Assembly (NCBI GenBank): GCA_964432565.1
Contig: CAYSOA010000002.1
Span: 1 to 64,000, forward strand
From: CAIOHW01 sp964432565
GTDB taxonomy: Bacteria; Bdellovibrionota; UBA1018
Direction of reading: 5' to 3'
Length of the DNA stretch: 64,000 bases
This document shows, one piece after another, positions 34,861 to 43,763 of this stretch (within the stretch, counting starts at the first letter, position 1; the number at the start of each line of letters is the position of its first letter). A program made the translations under genes and the position numbers. Under the pieces are notes generated by a model. The model worked only from the letters and a program-made list of their open reading frames with translations, searched no databases and was not told the origin of the DNA.

Positions 34861-35913
34861 GTCAGGAGCTCCAGAAGCCTCTTTTGACGGGGTGCGCTGC
34901 GGTTTCGGCGGGGGCGGTGCCATCAGAGGCTCTCCCTCGAACGGATTGAGCAGCTCTCCATCCCTCTGATAACGGGTGTAGAGACTGCGCCCGTCAGTCG
35001 TAACCTCTTGTTTTTTTTCCAAAAGATCAGAAAGCCGCTGCGAGCCCCCCAAGGACTTTAACTCGAGAGGCTCGCCAACAGAGCGCGCCACCGTCACCGC
35101 ACTCGGGGTCGAAACCTGAAAGACCGCTGCATCGCGGGCATAGAGCACCAACACACCGCCCTGCCGGAGAACGAGGCGATTCTTATCCTTGGAGTCCACC
35201 CTGAACTTCACCCAAACGTCTTCCAGCGCTCGAACCACCACCTTGACGCGAATCTCTTCCTTCAACAGATCTTTGCCCGAAAGCATGGGGTCCGGCTTTC
35301 TAGACGGCGACGCGACCGTCGAGGCCTCAGTCACCAGGCTCGCGGGGGACGTGACCGACGAGGGCACCGCCGACGGCTCGACTCGCGGAACCGGAGACGC
35401 CATGACCACCGGAACAACAGAGGTGGCAACGGTCGGCAGGTCGGACGGCGTTGCCGTTGCTACCACCTGCTGAAGCTTCTCGACATGGGACTTTCGCCGA
35501 TGCTTGAGCGCCGGCTTGAAGATGACCACCACAAGCCCGCCCACCAAAAGCATGGAACCCATCAACACCCAGAGCCCGGTTCTCGCCCCCTCTCCCTCAC
35601 GACGATCAAAGACGTAACCACTATGCCCGCCGTCTCGCTTTGGCCGATCCTCCGAACGCTCATCCAGATACCTGGAGAACTGAGTGAGAACCTCCTGGGG
35701 GTTGACCCCAAGAAATCGACAATAAGACACAACAAAGCCTCGAATGAACGGCTTTGCGGGCAGTTCGGCGTACTGATCTCCTTCGAGGGCATGAAGCAAC
35801 CGGAGACTGATCTTGGTGGCGGAGACCATCTGCTCCACGGTCACGCCACGCTTTTCTCGCTCGCTGCGCAAAAACTCCCCGAGAGACTGGGGCACGGCCG
35901 GCTTTTCCGTCAT
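34846..35913 (-). CDS. RodZ-like membrane protein with HTH_25 and C-terminal DUF4115-like domain
   Basis: A 355-residue protein beginning at ATG 35913 with GGGAGA upstream. Residues 10-80 are a RodZ-type HTH (LGEFLRSEREKRGVTVEQM, SATKISLRLLHALEGDQYAE, RGFVVSYCRFLGV). Then comes a basic/acidic linker, one transmembrane segment (TGLWVLMGSMLLVGGLVVVI, about 112-131), a Pro/Ser/Val-rich linker, and a beta-rich domain (KVVVRALEDVWVKFRVDSKD, RLVLRQGGVLVLYARDA) like DUF4115. RodZ links the rod-shape cytoskeleton MreB to the wall. The start overlaps the TPR gene stop (ATGA), in keeping with the pilW-rodZ order in many proteobacteria. Confidence 0.82.
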   Translation of the reverse strand: MTEKPAVPQSLGEFLRSEREKRGVTVEQMVSATKISLRLLHALEGDQYAELPAKPFIRGFVVSYCRFLGVNPQEVLTQFSRYLDERSEDRPKRDGGHSGYVFDRREGEGARTGLWVLMGSMLLVGGLVVVIFKPALKHRRKSHVEKLQQVVATATPSDLPTVATSVVPVVMASPVPRVEPSAVPSSVTSPASLVTEASTVASPSRKPDPMLSGKDLLKEEIRVKVVVRALEDVWVKFRVDSKDKNRLVLRQGGVLVLYARDAAVFQVSTPSAVTVARSVGEPLELKSLGGSQRLSDLLEKKQEVTTDGRSLYTRYQRDGELLNPFEGEPLMAPPPPKPQRTPSKEASGAPDLSTG

Positions 35914-36683
35914 GGAATCTCCCTCAGCCGCTCCATGGCCTGACTGGCCCATGGGGTTCCCCGAAAACGCTCTCCAATTTCCAAAAACTTTCTTCTCGCC
36001 TTGTCATACTGACGGTCAGCCGCGAGTGCCGAGCCGAGCGAAACATGAGCCTCACCGTAACCCGCACAAAACCTGCGGGTCGCCTGCTCAAAATCCCCAA
36101 TGGCCTCCCTCAATCTCCCCTGAATGACGGAGATCCGACCGCGCAGGTGCAGAGCCAGGCAGGACCGATCAGGTGCCTCAAGAATGGCTCGATCCAAATG
36201 CAGGCGCGCAGCCGCCAGATCATTCTGCCTGAATTTCAAGACGCCGAGGTTTGTCCGAGCCTTGAATGCTTCTCGATACAGCGGATCTCGCGCCGCAGGA
36301 AGGAGGACCCTCTCGGCTTCGGTGTCCCGGTGGGCGTCCATCAGGATCTTCCCGTAAGTGGTGGCGATCGCACTGTCCTTCTGATCCATGCGGAAGGCCT
36401 TTTCCGCAGAATTCATGGCCGACTGAGCATCCGATCGCAGCAAAAAGGCCAAGGCGCGGGCATGATGAATCACAGTCAGATCCGCATCGATGGACTCAGC
36501 CCGCTGAAGGGCCTGAAGCGCCCCCACCGAATCCGCCTCCGAAAGAGCCGCTTCGGCGAGCGCAACCCACTTCAGCGCTTCTTCGCGAGGGCTACCGCCT
36601 GATCGAAACGTGGCACATCCGACAAAGAGGTGGACCAGCAGGGTCCCGATTCCCAAGTGTGAGATTCGCCCAAAAAATTTCAT
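35910..36683 (-). CDS. TPR lipoprotein (PilF/PilW-like)
   Basis: A 257-residue protein starting at ATG 36683 (MKFFGRISHLGIG), with a lipoprotein-type signal ending LFVGC before ATFRSGG. The rest is at least five tetratricopeptide repeats (VALAEAALSEADSVGALQAL, LNLQR-like helix pairs, NSAEKAFRMDQKDSAIATTY, NLGVLKFRQNDLAAARLHLD, AHVSLGSALAADRQYDKARR). Its position directly before a RodZ-like gene matches the pilW/pilF locus, where PilF/PilW helps the type IV pilus secretin assemble. No other pilus gene is in the window, so the role is inferred. The upstream in-frame extension lies inside the methyltransferase gene and is discarded. Confidence 0.75.
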   Translation of the reverse strand: MKFFGRISHLGIGTLLVHLFVGCATFRSGGSPREEALKWVALAEAALSEADSVGALQALQRAESIDADLTVIHHARALAFLLRSDAQSAMNSAEKAFRMDQKDSAIATTYGKILMDAHRDTEAERVLLPAARDPLYREAFKARTNLGVLKFRQNDLAAARLHLDRAILEAPDRSCLALHLRGRISVIQGRLREAIGDFEQATRRFCAGYGEAHVSLGSALAADRQYDKARRKFLEIGERFRGTPWASQAMERLREIP

Positions 36684-36715
36684 CCATTCAAGTGTAGGTT
36701 CCGCTTCTGGACGTG

Positions 36716-37858
36716 TCAAACACGCAACATTACGGCAGCCGACTCGAAGTGAACCGTCTGCGGAAAAAAGTCGAAGAATGCGAGCCGTTCCACTCGCCAT
36801 CCTCGGTCGCAAAACCGAGCCTGATCTCGAGCCCACGAATCTGCATCGCACCCCACGAGAACCAGACGATCGATTTTTAATTTCGACAAAAGCCTGTCGA
36901 TCGCCGTCAAGGCGCGCCCGCAGCCTTCACGCGGGGGGTCCAAAACGCATGCCCCCCCACTGGCGCCGAAGTCCCGAGCCAGGGCCCGCTCCGCCCACTT
37001 TCCGACATCCGCGGCATGAAACCGGAAATTCGTGGCTATCACCGAATCGCCATCACCACTTCTTCGGCCCGCTCCGACATCCACACAGTGCACCTGTCCG
37101 AAACGGCCGGCGATTCCCCGAGAGAGATTACCGGACCCCCCATAGAGGTCCAAAAGAAGCGCACCCCCGGAGAGCTGCCGCTCCACCCAACCTCGAAGGA
37201 GCAGGTTCTGGGCGTCATGAACCTGCCGGAAACCCCGAGCAGCGTGCGGAGCATTCCAGGTCGCCATCACCCCGCCATCTTCGCCCACTTCCAATTCCAG
37301 CTTGCTTGCAGAGCCTCGCTGGCGGGCCTGCTCCCGGTACTCCGGCAACACTGCGTTGATCCGCTCGCTGGCGATCTCACAATGGGTGATCGGGACCACT
37401 TCGTGGCTCCCCCTGGCGTAAAACCCCAACCCAAAATCACCGCCCCGAAGCTGAACCCGGTTTCGATAGTGCCACGGATCGGCAGCAGGAAACTCATCGC
37501 GGTCCCAACCCTCCACTCCCGACAGGCCTACCCGTCTCAGGGCATGCAGAGCCCCCGACACCTTCGTCCGCCACTGACGCTCATAGGTCAGATGCTGCCA
37601 CGAACAGCCGCCACACTTTCCGAAAACCGGGCAGCGGGGCTCGATCCGGTCCGGGGATGGCAGGCTAAAGCGGACCACCTCCCCCTCGATGTATCGTTTT
37701 TCGCGCTTCACGATCCGCACCCAGACGCGGTCGCCCGGTGCAGTCCCCGGAACAAAGACCACCTGCCCCTCGGCATCGCGAGCAACCCCGGGCCCCGACC
37801 TGGATACGTCGTGAATCACCAGCTCCAGCTCATTCTTTTCTTCGGCCCGAGAGTTCAT
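36716..37858 (-). CDS. RNA m5U methyltransferase (RlmD/TrmA class)
   Basis: SAM-dependent 5-methyluridine methyltransferase acting on 23S rRNA or tRNA. 380 residues. N-terminal TRAM domain (ELVIHDVSRSGPGVARDAEG), then CPVFGKCGGCSW with Cys76, 82 and 85 (CxxxxxCxxC, for an iron-sulfur cluster), then the Rossmann domain: GFRQVHDAQNLLLRGW, LLDLYGGSGNLSR, VLDPPREGCGRAL, and VGCDADSWARD with the catalytic Cys. VERLAFFDFFPQTVHFESA has the general-base Glu. The usual VSCNP at the catalytic site is changed to VGCDA. Start taken at ATG 37858, since the extension has no ATG. Confidence 0.88.
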   Translation of the reverse strand: MNSRAEEKNELELVIHDVSRSGPGVARDAEGQVVFVPGTAPGDRVWVRIVKREKRYIEGEVVRFSLPSPDRIEPRCPVFGKCGGCSWQHLTYERQWRTKVSGALHALRRVGLSGVEGWDRDEFPAADPWHYRNRVQLRGGDFGLGFYARGSHEVVPITHCEIASERINAVLPEYREQARQRGSASKLELEVGEDGGVMATWNAPHAARGFRQVHDAQNLLLRGWVERQLSGGALLLDLYGGSGNLSRGIAGRFGQVHCVDVGAGRRSGDGDSVIATNFRFHAADVGKWAERALARDFGASGGACVLDPPREGCGRALTAIDRLLSKLKIDRLVLVGCDADSWARDQARFCDRGWRVERLAFFDFFPQTVHFESAAVMLRV

Positions 37859-37952
37859 GGCGACCGGAACCTTACGGTGAATAGCAGGGCCCGGCAACAA
37901 GCAACTCTTGCCCCCCCTGCCCGGCCTTGGTAGCGTGACGCCGGTTCAAAAC

Positions 37953-39749
37953 ATGGCGAAAAACATTCGAAATTTCTGCATCATCGCGCACATCGACCAC
38001 GGCAAATCCACGCTGGCCGACCGACTTCTCGAAAAGACCCATACGGTCACCTCCCGAGAAATGGAGTCGCAGTACCTCGACAGCATGGATATCGAGCGAG
38101 AGCGAGGGATCACGATCAAGGCCCAGAGCGTACGACTGAACTACAAGGCGCGCGACGGCCAAACGTACATCCTGAACTTGATCGACACGCCGGGGCACGT
38201 CGACTTCACCTACGAAGTCTCCCGTTCATTGGCGGCCTGTGAAGGGGCAATCCTGGTGGTCGATGCCTCCCAGGGAGTCGAGGCCCAGACACTGGCCAAC
38301 GTCTTCATGGCACTCGAGAACAATCTCGACGTGTTCTGCGCCGTAAACAAGATCGACCTTCCATCGGCGGAGCCTGAGAGAGTGCTAGCCGAAGTCGACG
38401 AAACGATCGGCCTGGTCGACACCTCAACCGCCGTGCGCTGCTCGGCAAAAGCCGGAATCGGCATCGAGGACATCCTCGAAGGCGTGATCCACAACTTCAA
38501 GCCCCCCAAGGATGCTGACGGCGACCCTCTTCGTGCTCTGATCTTCGACAGCTGGTTCGACCCTTATCAGGGCGTGATCGCCCTCTGCCGCGTTTTTGAG
38601 GGAAGCATCAAAAAAGGCTCCAGAATCCGCCTCTACCATGTAGGCAAGGAGTACGAGGTCCAGCGCATCGGAATCTTCTCGCCCAAGTTCACGGACGTTG
38701 ATCAGATCTCGAGCGGCGAAGTCGGTGCGATCGTCTGCGGCATCAAGGACGTGCGCGACATGAAGGTGGGCGACACCATCATGGACGCAGCCAATCTGGC
38801 CAGAGAATCACTGGGCGGATTCAAGGAAGCCAAGCCCATGGTGTTTTGCGGCGTCTATCCCGTGGATGCCGATCAGTACAACGACCTGAAAGAAGCGCTT
38901 GAAAAGCTGCGCCTCAATGACGCCGCCATCAGCTGGGAGCCGGAGACCTCGAACGCCCTGGGCTTTGGCTTCCGCTGCGGATTCCTCGGGCTGCTCCATA
39001 TGGACGTGGTTCAGGAGCGCCTCGAACGCGAGTACAAGCTGAACCTCATCACTACGGCACCATCGGTGGTGTATCGCGTGACGAGAACAGACGGCGAAAT
39101 ACTGATGGTCGACAATCCGGCCAAGCTACCCGAGCAAACCAAGATTACCAGCATCGAAGAGCCCTACATCAAGCTCTCGGTGCACATGCCGTCGGAATAT
39201 GTGGGCGCAGTCATGGCCCTCTGCAATGACCGCAGGGGCATCCAGCTCAAGCTCGACTATCTGACCAAGGACCGAGTAACCCTCGTTTATGACCTTCCTC
39301 TCAACGAGATGGTTTTCGACTTCTACGACAGACTAAAGAGCGCGACCAAGGGGTACGCCTCGATGGACTACGAGCTCACCGACTACAAGGAAAGCGACCT
39401 CGTCAAACTCGACGTTCTCATCAACGGCGAGCCGGTCGACGCCCTTTCACTCATTATCCACCGCGCCAAGGCCGCGATGCGGGGCCGGGAACTGGCAAAA
39501 AAGATGAAGGAGCTGATTGAGCGCCAGATGTATGAAGTCACGATCCAGGCCGCCATCGGCTCGAAGATCGTCGCCCGTGAGACGCTTTCAGCACTCCGTA
39601 AAAACGTCACGGCCAAGTGTTATGGTGGGGACATCTCCAGAAAACGAAAGCTTCTCGAGAAGCAAAAAGAAGGCAAGAAGCGCATGAAGCAGGTGGGAAC
39701 AGTGGAAATCCCACAGGAAGCCTTCCTGGCCGTATTGAAGGTGGACTAA
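37953..39749 (+). CDS. lepA: Elongation factor 4 (LepA), back-translocating GTPase
   Basis: A 598-residue translational GTPase. G1 AHIDHGKST, G2 MDIERERGITIKAQ, G3 DTPGHVDF, G4 NKIDL. Then EF-G-like domains II, III and V, and the LepA-specific C-terminus (RETLSALRKNVTAKCYGGDI and RKRKLLEKQKEGKKRMK). It binds the ribosome and helps under stress. ATG at 37953 was chosen because the upstream codons in frame give only a TTG start. It is followed after three bases by the signal-peptidase-like gene, as in E. coli lepA-lepB. Confidence 0.97.
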   Translation: MAKNIRNFCIIAHIDHGKSTLADRLLEKTHTVTSREMESQYLDSMDIERERGITIKAQSVRLNYKARDGQTYILNLIDTPGHVDFTYEVSRSLAACEGAILVVDASQGVEAQTLANVFMALENNLDVFCAVNKIDLPSAEPERVLAEVDETIGLVDTSTAVRCSAKAGIGIEDILEGVIHNFKPPKDADGDPLRALIFDSWFDPYQGVIALCRVFEGSIKKGSRIRLYHVGKEYEVQRIGIFSPKFTDVDQISSGEVGAIVCGIKDVRDMKVGDTIMDAANLARESLGGFKEAKPMVFCGVYPVDADQYNDLKEALEKLRLNDAAISWEPETSNALGFGFRCGFLGLLHMDVVQERLEREYKLNLITTAPSVVYRVTRTDGEILMVDNPAKLPEQTKITSIEEPYIKLSVHMPSEYVGAVMALCNDRRGIQLKLDYLTKDRVTLVYDLPLNEMVFDFYDRLKSATKGYASMDYELTDYKESDLVKLDVLINGEPVDALSLIIHRAKAAMRGRELAKKMKELIERQMYEVTIQAAIGSKIVARETLSALRKNVTAKCYGGDISRKRKLLEKQKEGKKRMKQVGTVEIPQEAFLAVLKVD

Positions 39750-39752
39750 CCG

Positions 39753-40388
39753 GTGAGGGCAATCCTCAGGGAGTACGGGATTGCGATCGCTGCAACGGCA
39801 GGACTGGCCGTTCTGTTCCGATTCCTGGTTCTCGAAGCCTACTCGATTCCCGGCTCATCCATGGGTCCGAACCTGCTGCCGGGCGACCAGGTGCTGGTTT
39901 GGAAGACTCCCTATATTTTCTCCACCCCGACGCCCAAACGAGGCACGGTCGTCCTGGTTTCTCCCCCTGAGGATCCCGGCCATCGCTATTTGCGCCGAGT
40001 CATCGGTCTTCCGGGCGATCAGGTTGAGCTTCGCGAGGGAATGCTTTTCGTCAACGGCTCGAGAGCAGGAAGAGCAGATGTCGGCGGGACCAGCTCCGCC
40101 GACTGCGCCCGAGAAATGCTCGATGGAATTGGCTACCTGTCCTGCGTTCGTTTACCCGCGCTGCCTGAGATGCCCCGCACGCAGGTTCCGAAGGAGATGG
40201 TATTCCTGATGGCCGATCTCCGGACCCAACTGTCGGGAGATTTTCCAGCGGCCAGTCTGGTTCCATTGAGTTCGATCCTGGGTAAGGCCCAGTGGATCTG
40301 GATTTCCATTCGCCCTGGCCCAGAATCGCAGCAAGGTTTTTTTTCACGCTTGAGGTTTGAACGCCTTTTCAGGAGAGTCAGCTCGTGA
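39753..40388 (+). CDS. Signal peptidase I-like protein lacking the catalytic lysine
   Basis: A 211-residue membrane protein from a GTG start. N-terminal transmembrane segment AIAATAGLAVLFRFLVLEAY, box B IPGSSMGP with the nucleophile Ser36, box C GDQVLVWKTP, box D YLRRVIGLPGD. In active S26A enzymes box D is K-R-x-x-G-L-P-G-D, the Lys being the general base; here that position is Arg81 (codon CGC). Box E, normally GDNRxxSxDSR, is replaced by ADLRTQLSGD. So Ser is present but Lys and box E are lost. It sits between lepA and pyrB and overlaps pyrB by four bases. Likely a non-catalytic or altered relative of LepB; a functional LepB would have to be elsewhere. Confidence 0.85.
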   Translation: MRAILREYGIAIAATAGLAVLFRFLVLEAYSIPGSSMGPNLLPGDQVLVWKTPYIFSTPTPKRGTVVLVSPPEDPGHRYLRRVIGLPGDQVELREGMLFVNGSRAGRADVGGTSSADCAREMLDGIGYLSCVRLPALPEMPRTQVPKEMVFLMADLRTQLSGDFPAASLVPLSSILGKAQWIWISIRPGPESQQGFFSRLRFERLFRRVSS

Positions 40389-41311
40389 CTTCCTCGCTGC
40401 TCTCCATCGCGCAGCTCTCCACTTCCGAAATCCAGGCGCTTCTGTCTTCGTCGAAACAGTTTCAGGAGTCTGATGCGCAAAGCACCGCGCTCGCAGGCAA
40501 GACCATCGGCCTGCTGTTTTACGAAAACTCCACACGCACCCGGATTTCGTTCGAAAACGCCATCCGCAGGGCCGGCGCCACCCCAATCTCCCTCGCCGTT
40601 ACATCCTCAAGCGTGCAGAAGGGCGAAACCCTCCAGGACTCCGCGCGAAACCTGGCCGCACTCGGAGTCGATGGCTTCATCCTCCGCCACCCGGATGCGG
40701 GCGCTGCCCACCTGCTCGCCCGATGCCAACCCTTACCGGTCATCAACGCCGGAGACGGAATGCACGCACATCCCACGCAGGCTCTGCTGGATGCCTCGAC
40801 GCTCTGGCAGTCCTGGGGGTGCTCGCGGGAGTGGCTTGCCGGAAAGAAAATCCTGATCCTCGGCGACGTTCGCCATAGCCGCGTCGCAAGGTCCAATCTC
40901 GAACTGCTTCCCCGGCTTGGGGCGGAAGTCACGCTCTGCGCTCCCGGTCCGCTGCTTCCGAGTGCCGAGGAGCTCTCGACCTATGGTTCGATCGGACGAG
41001 TGCCGTTTCCTGATGAGGCTCTCCACGACTGTGACGCCGTCATGGTGCTTCGACTGCAGCGCGAGCGGCAGGCTTCGGGCTTCATTCCTTCGCTGGTCGA
41101 ATACACGCGTTTCTGGGGACTCACTCGCGAGCGGCTCGCATGGCTCCGGCAGGACGCCCTGATTCTGCATCCGGGTCCGGCGAATCCTGATCTAGAGATC
41201 AGCATTGAAGCGATCGAAGATCCGCGCTCGCGAATTCTCGAGCAGGTGAAGACAGGAATTTTCGTGCGCATGGCCGTGCTGCTTCGCGCGTTCGGGAGGC
41301 TCGAATCATGA
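40385..41311 (+). CDS. pyrB: Aspartate carbamoyltransferase, catalytic subunit
   Basis: Second step of pyrimidine synthesis: carbamoyl phosphate + aspartate to carbamoyl aspartate. 308 residues from a GTG. Motifs: FYENSTRTRISFENAIRRAG (carbamoyl-phosphate binding), GDGMHAHPTQALLDASTLWQ, GDVRHSRVARSN, VLRLQRER. HPGPANPDLE replaces the usual HPGPVNR, so the Arg after Asn is Pro. No PyrI regulatory subunit is nearby. Overlaps the upstream and downstream genes by four bases each, so the block from the signal-peptidase-like gene to carA is one translation-coupled operon. Confidence 0.94.
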   Translation: MTSSLLSIAQLSTSEIQALLSSSKQFQESDAQSTALAGKTIGLLFYENSTRTRISFENAIRRAGATPISLAVTSSSVQKGETLQDSARNLAALGVDGFILRHPDAGAAHLLARCQPLPVINAGDGMHAHPTQALLDASTLWQSWGCSREWLAGKKILILGDVRHSRVARSNLELLPRLGAEVTLCAPGPLLPSAEELSTYGSIGRVPFPDEALHDCDAVMVLRLQRERQASGFIPSLVEYTRFWGLTRERLAWLRQDALILHPGPANPDLEISIEAIEDPRSRILEQVKTGIFVRMAVLLRAFGRLES

Positions 41312-42612
41312 TCCTGAGGAACGCCCGTATTCTCGACGCTTCTCGCAAGCTCGACCTCGCTCGCGGCGACCTGTGGATCGACAACGGCAGAATTCGAGCT
41401 GTCGAAGTATCGGGCAAGATTCCATCGAAGGAGGGAGTCGAGGAAATCGACTGCTCCGGCAAGTGGATCACCCCGGGGCTGATCGACGCCCACGTGCACC
41501 TGCGAGAGCCCGGCTTCGAACACAAGGAAACGATTTTCAGCGGTACCTACGCTGCGGTCGCAGGAGGCTTCACCTCGGTGGCCTGCATGGCAAACACCAA
41601 GCCCGTGAATGATCACGCAGCTATCACTCGGTTCATCCGGGATCAAGCGCGCGAGGCGGGGTTTGCCCGTGTGTTTCCGATTGGTGCGGTGTCACGTGGA
41701 CTCGAAGGCAAGGAGCTCGCCGAGATCGGCAGCATGCGGGCCGCAGGCGCCGTCGCGTTCAGCGATGACGGCATGCCCGTCATGAATTCGCAGCTCATGC
41801 GGCGGGCGATGGAGTACGCCGCATCATTCCATGCTCCGATCATCTCGCATGCCGAGGACTTGCACCTGAGCGAAGGCACTTGCGTGAACGAAGGACCGCA
41901 CTCCTTCTGCATGGGGCTTCCGGGAAATCCGGCCGCCTCCGAAGAGATCATGGTAGCCCGCGAAATCGCCCTCTGCCGCCTCACTGGAGCCCGCGTGCAC
42001 ATTGCCCACCTTTCCACGCGTCTGGCCCTCGAACACGTGCGACGCGCGAAGGCCGAAGGACTGCCGATCACCGCCGAAGTGACCCCCCATCATCTGCTGC
42101 TCGATGACTCCGCGGTGCTAGGATACGAGACCTACTGCAAGATGGCTCCTCCTCTTCGATCACGTGAAGACGTCGAAGCGATGATCCAGGGCCTTGCCGA
42201 CGGAACAATCGACCTGATCGCCACCGATCATGCGCCACACTCGACACTCGAAAAATCGGCGCCGTTTGCGCAGACGCCGAATGGAATCATCGGCATCCAG
42301 ACCGTCGTCCCGCTCACGCTCGAACTCGTCCGCTCGGGAAGGGTCGAGCTGATGCGCTGGCTCGAGAGCCTGACCTGCGCTCCCGCAAAGATGCTGGGCA
42401 TCCCCCATGGTACGCTTGCCGAGAGCGCCTGGGCAGACCTCTGCGTGATCGACCCCGAACTTCGTTGGGAACTCACCCCCGCAGAGAGTGTTTCGAAGAG
42501 CGCCAACTCCCCGCACCTCGCCGGATCGGGCAGATCCAGCCTTCGGGGTCGGGTGATGCAGACCTTCGTTTCCGGAAGTCCGGTTTTCTCAGCTGAAAGG
42601 AAGATCCCATGA
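41308..42612 (+). CDS. pyrC: Dihydroorotase, type I
   Basis: Third step of pyrimidine synthesis. 434 residues. Zinc ligands and motifs of the amidohydrolase fold: DAHVHLREPGFEHKET (HxH), FSDDGMPV (Asp instead of the carboxylated Lys, as in bacterial type I enzymes), IISHAEDLH, HIAHLSTRLAL and ATDHAPHS. It directly follows pyrB; type I DHOase and ATCase of some bacteria form a complex, so physical association is possible. ATGA overlap with carA. Confidence 0.95.
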   Translation: MILRNARILDASRKLDLARGDLWIDNGRIRAVEVSGKIPSKEGVEEIDCSGKWITPGLIDAHVHLREPGFEHKETIFSGTYAAVAGGFTSVACMANTKPVNDHAAITRFIRDQAREAGFARVFPIGAVSRGLEGKELAEIGSMRAAGAVAFSDDGMPVMNSQLMRRAMEYAASFHAPIISHAEDLHLSEGTCVNEGPHSFCMGLPGNPAASEEIMVAREIALCRLTGARVHIAHLSTRLALEHVRRAKAEGLPITAEVTPHHLLLDDSAVLGYETYCKMAPPLRSREDVEAMIQGLADGTIDLIATDHAPHSTLEKSAPFAQTPNGIIGIQTVVPLTLELVRSGRVELMRWLESLTCAPAKMLGIPHGTLAESAWADLCVIDPELRWELTPAESVSKSANSPHLAGSGRSSLRGRVMQTFVSGSPVFSAERKIP

Positions 42613-43763
42613 GTCAGCGACAGGCCATGCTCGTTCTGGAAGATGGAACGCGGTTTCCCGGCCTGCTCTCGGGCGGTGCGATCGACTGGAAGAAGGATCG
42701 CGGCTACGGCGAAGTGGTCTTCAACACCGGCATGACCGGATACCAGGAGATCCTCACGGATCCGTCGTACTTCGGACAGATCCTCTGCATGACCCAGCCG
42801 CAGATCGGCAACACGGGAATCAACGACGAGGATTCAGAAAGCCTGAAAGCCTGGTGTGCCGGGCTGGTGATCCTCGAACTGTCGGAAGACGTCCCCCACT
42901 GGCGAAAGTCGCAATCGCTGACAAGCTTTCTCGAGGAGCAGGGCGTTCCACTCCTGACCGGAGTCGACACACGAGCATTGACCCTTCATCTGCGCTCCCG
43001 CGGTGCGACTCGCGGACTGATCTGCCCGATCGACCAGGTGGACACGGTCGCCTCGAACTTTTCGTCGCTTCCCTCCTTCGAAGGGCGCGACCTGATCCGC
43101 GAAGTCAGCACGCGAACCCCTTATTGGTTTTCCTCCTCACCGAAGAACCCCCTGAAAATTGCCGCCTTGGATTTCGGCATCAAAACGGGCCTCTTGGATG
43201 GACTGGCCTCTCGCGGCTGCAATGTCCACGTTCTTCCAGCGTACTCAGAACCTCAAATCATACTGAACGTGCCTGAAGAGGTGCCCGATGGTCTGTTTCT
43301 TTCGAATGGTCCGGGCGACCCATCAGTCGCCGAGCCGGCCATCAGGACCATCCGAGAGCTGCTCGGAAAGATCCCCATCTTTGGAGTCTGCATGGGGCAT
43401 CAGCTGCTCTGTCAGGCATTGGGCGCCCGCACCTACAAGTTGAAGTTCGGCCATCGGGGCTCCAATCAGCCCGTGCAGAACGATCTCACTGGCCAAGTGG
43501 AGATCAGCTCTCATAATCACGGGTACGCAGTCGATCGCAGATCCCTTCCTCAGGAGATACGGGTCACTCATCGTCATCTGAATGACGGCACCGTCGAGGG
43601 AATCGAGTGGAACTCCGGTTCTGGGCTTGCTCCTGCCTTTTCGGTGCAATACCATCCGGAGGCGTGTCCGGGGCCGCACGATTCGGCCTATCTCTTCGAT
43701 CGCTTCGTGGCGGAAGTTCGCCACTGGAAAGAACGTCGAAACGGACACGGTAACGGCTCATGA
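42609..43763 (+). CDS. carA: Carbamoyl-phosphate synthase, small (glutaminase) subunit
   Basis: Releases ammonia from glutamine for carbamoyl-phosphate synthesis. 384 residues. N-terminal CPSase small-chain domain (LVLEDGTRFPG, GEVVFNTGMTGYQEILTDPS). C-terminal class I amidotransferase with FGVCMGHQLLCQALGA (nucleophile Cys), FGHRGSNQPV and VQYHPEACPGPHDS (His and Glu). carB is not in this window. The start overlaps pyrC by four bases (ATGA). Confidence 0.96.
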   Translation: MSQRQAMLVLEDGTRFPGLLSGGAIDWKKDRGYGEVVFNTGMTGYQEILTDPSYFGQILCMTQPQIGNTGINDEDSESLKAWCAGLVILELSEDVPHWRKSQSLTSFLEEQGVPLLTGVDTRALTLHLRSRGATRGLICPIDQVDTVASNFSSLPSFEGRDLIREVSTRTPYWFSSSPKNPLKIAALDFGIKTGLLDGLASRGCNVHVLPAYSEPQIILNVPEEVPDGLFLSNGPGDPSVAEPAIRTIRELLGKIPIFGVCMGHQLLCQALGARTYKLKFGHRGSNQPVQNDLTGQVEISSHNHGYAVDRRSLPQEIRVTHRHLNDGTVEGIEWNSGSGLAPAFSVQYHPEACPGPHDSAYLFDRFVAEVRHWKERRNGHGNGS

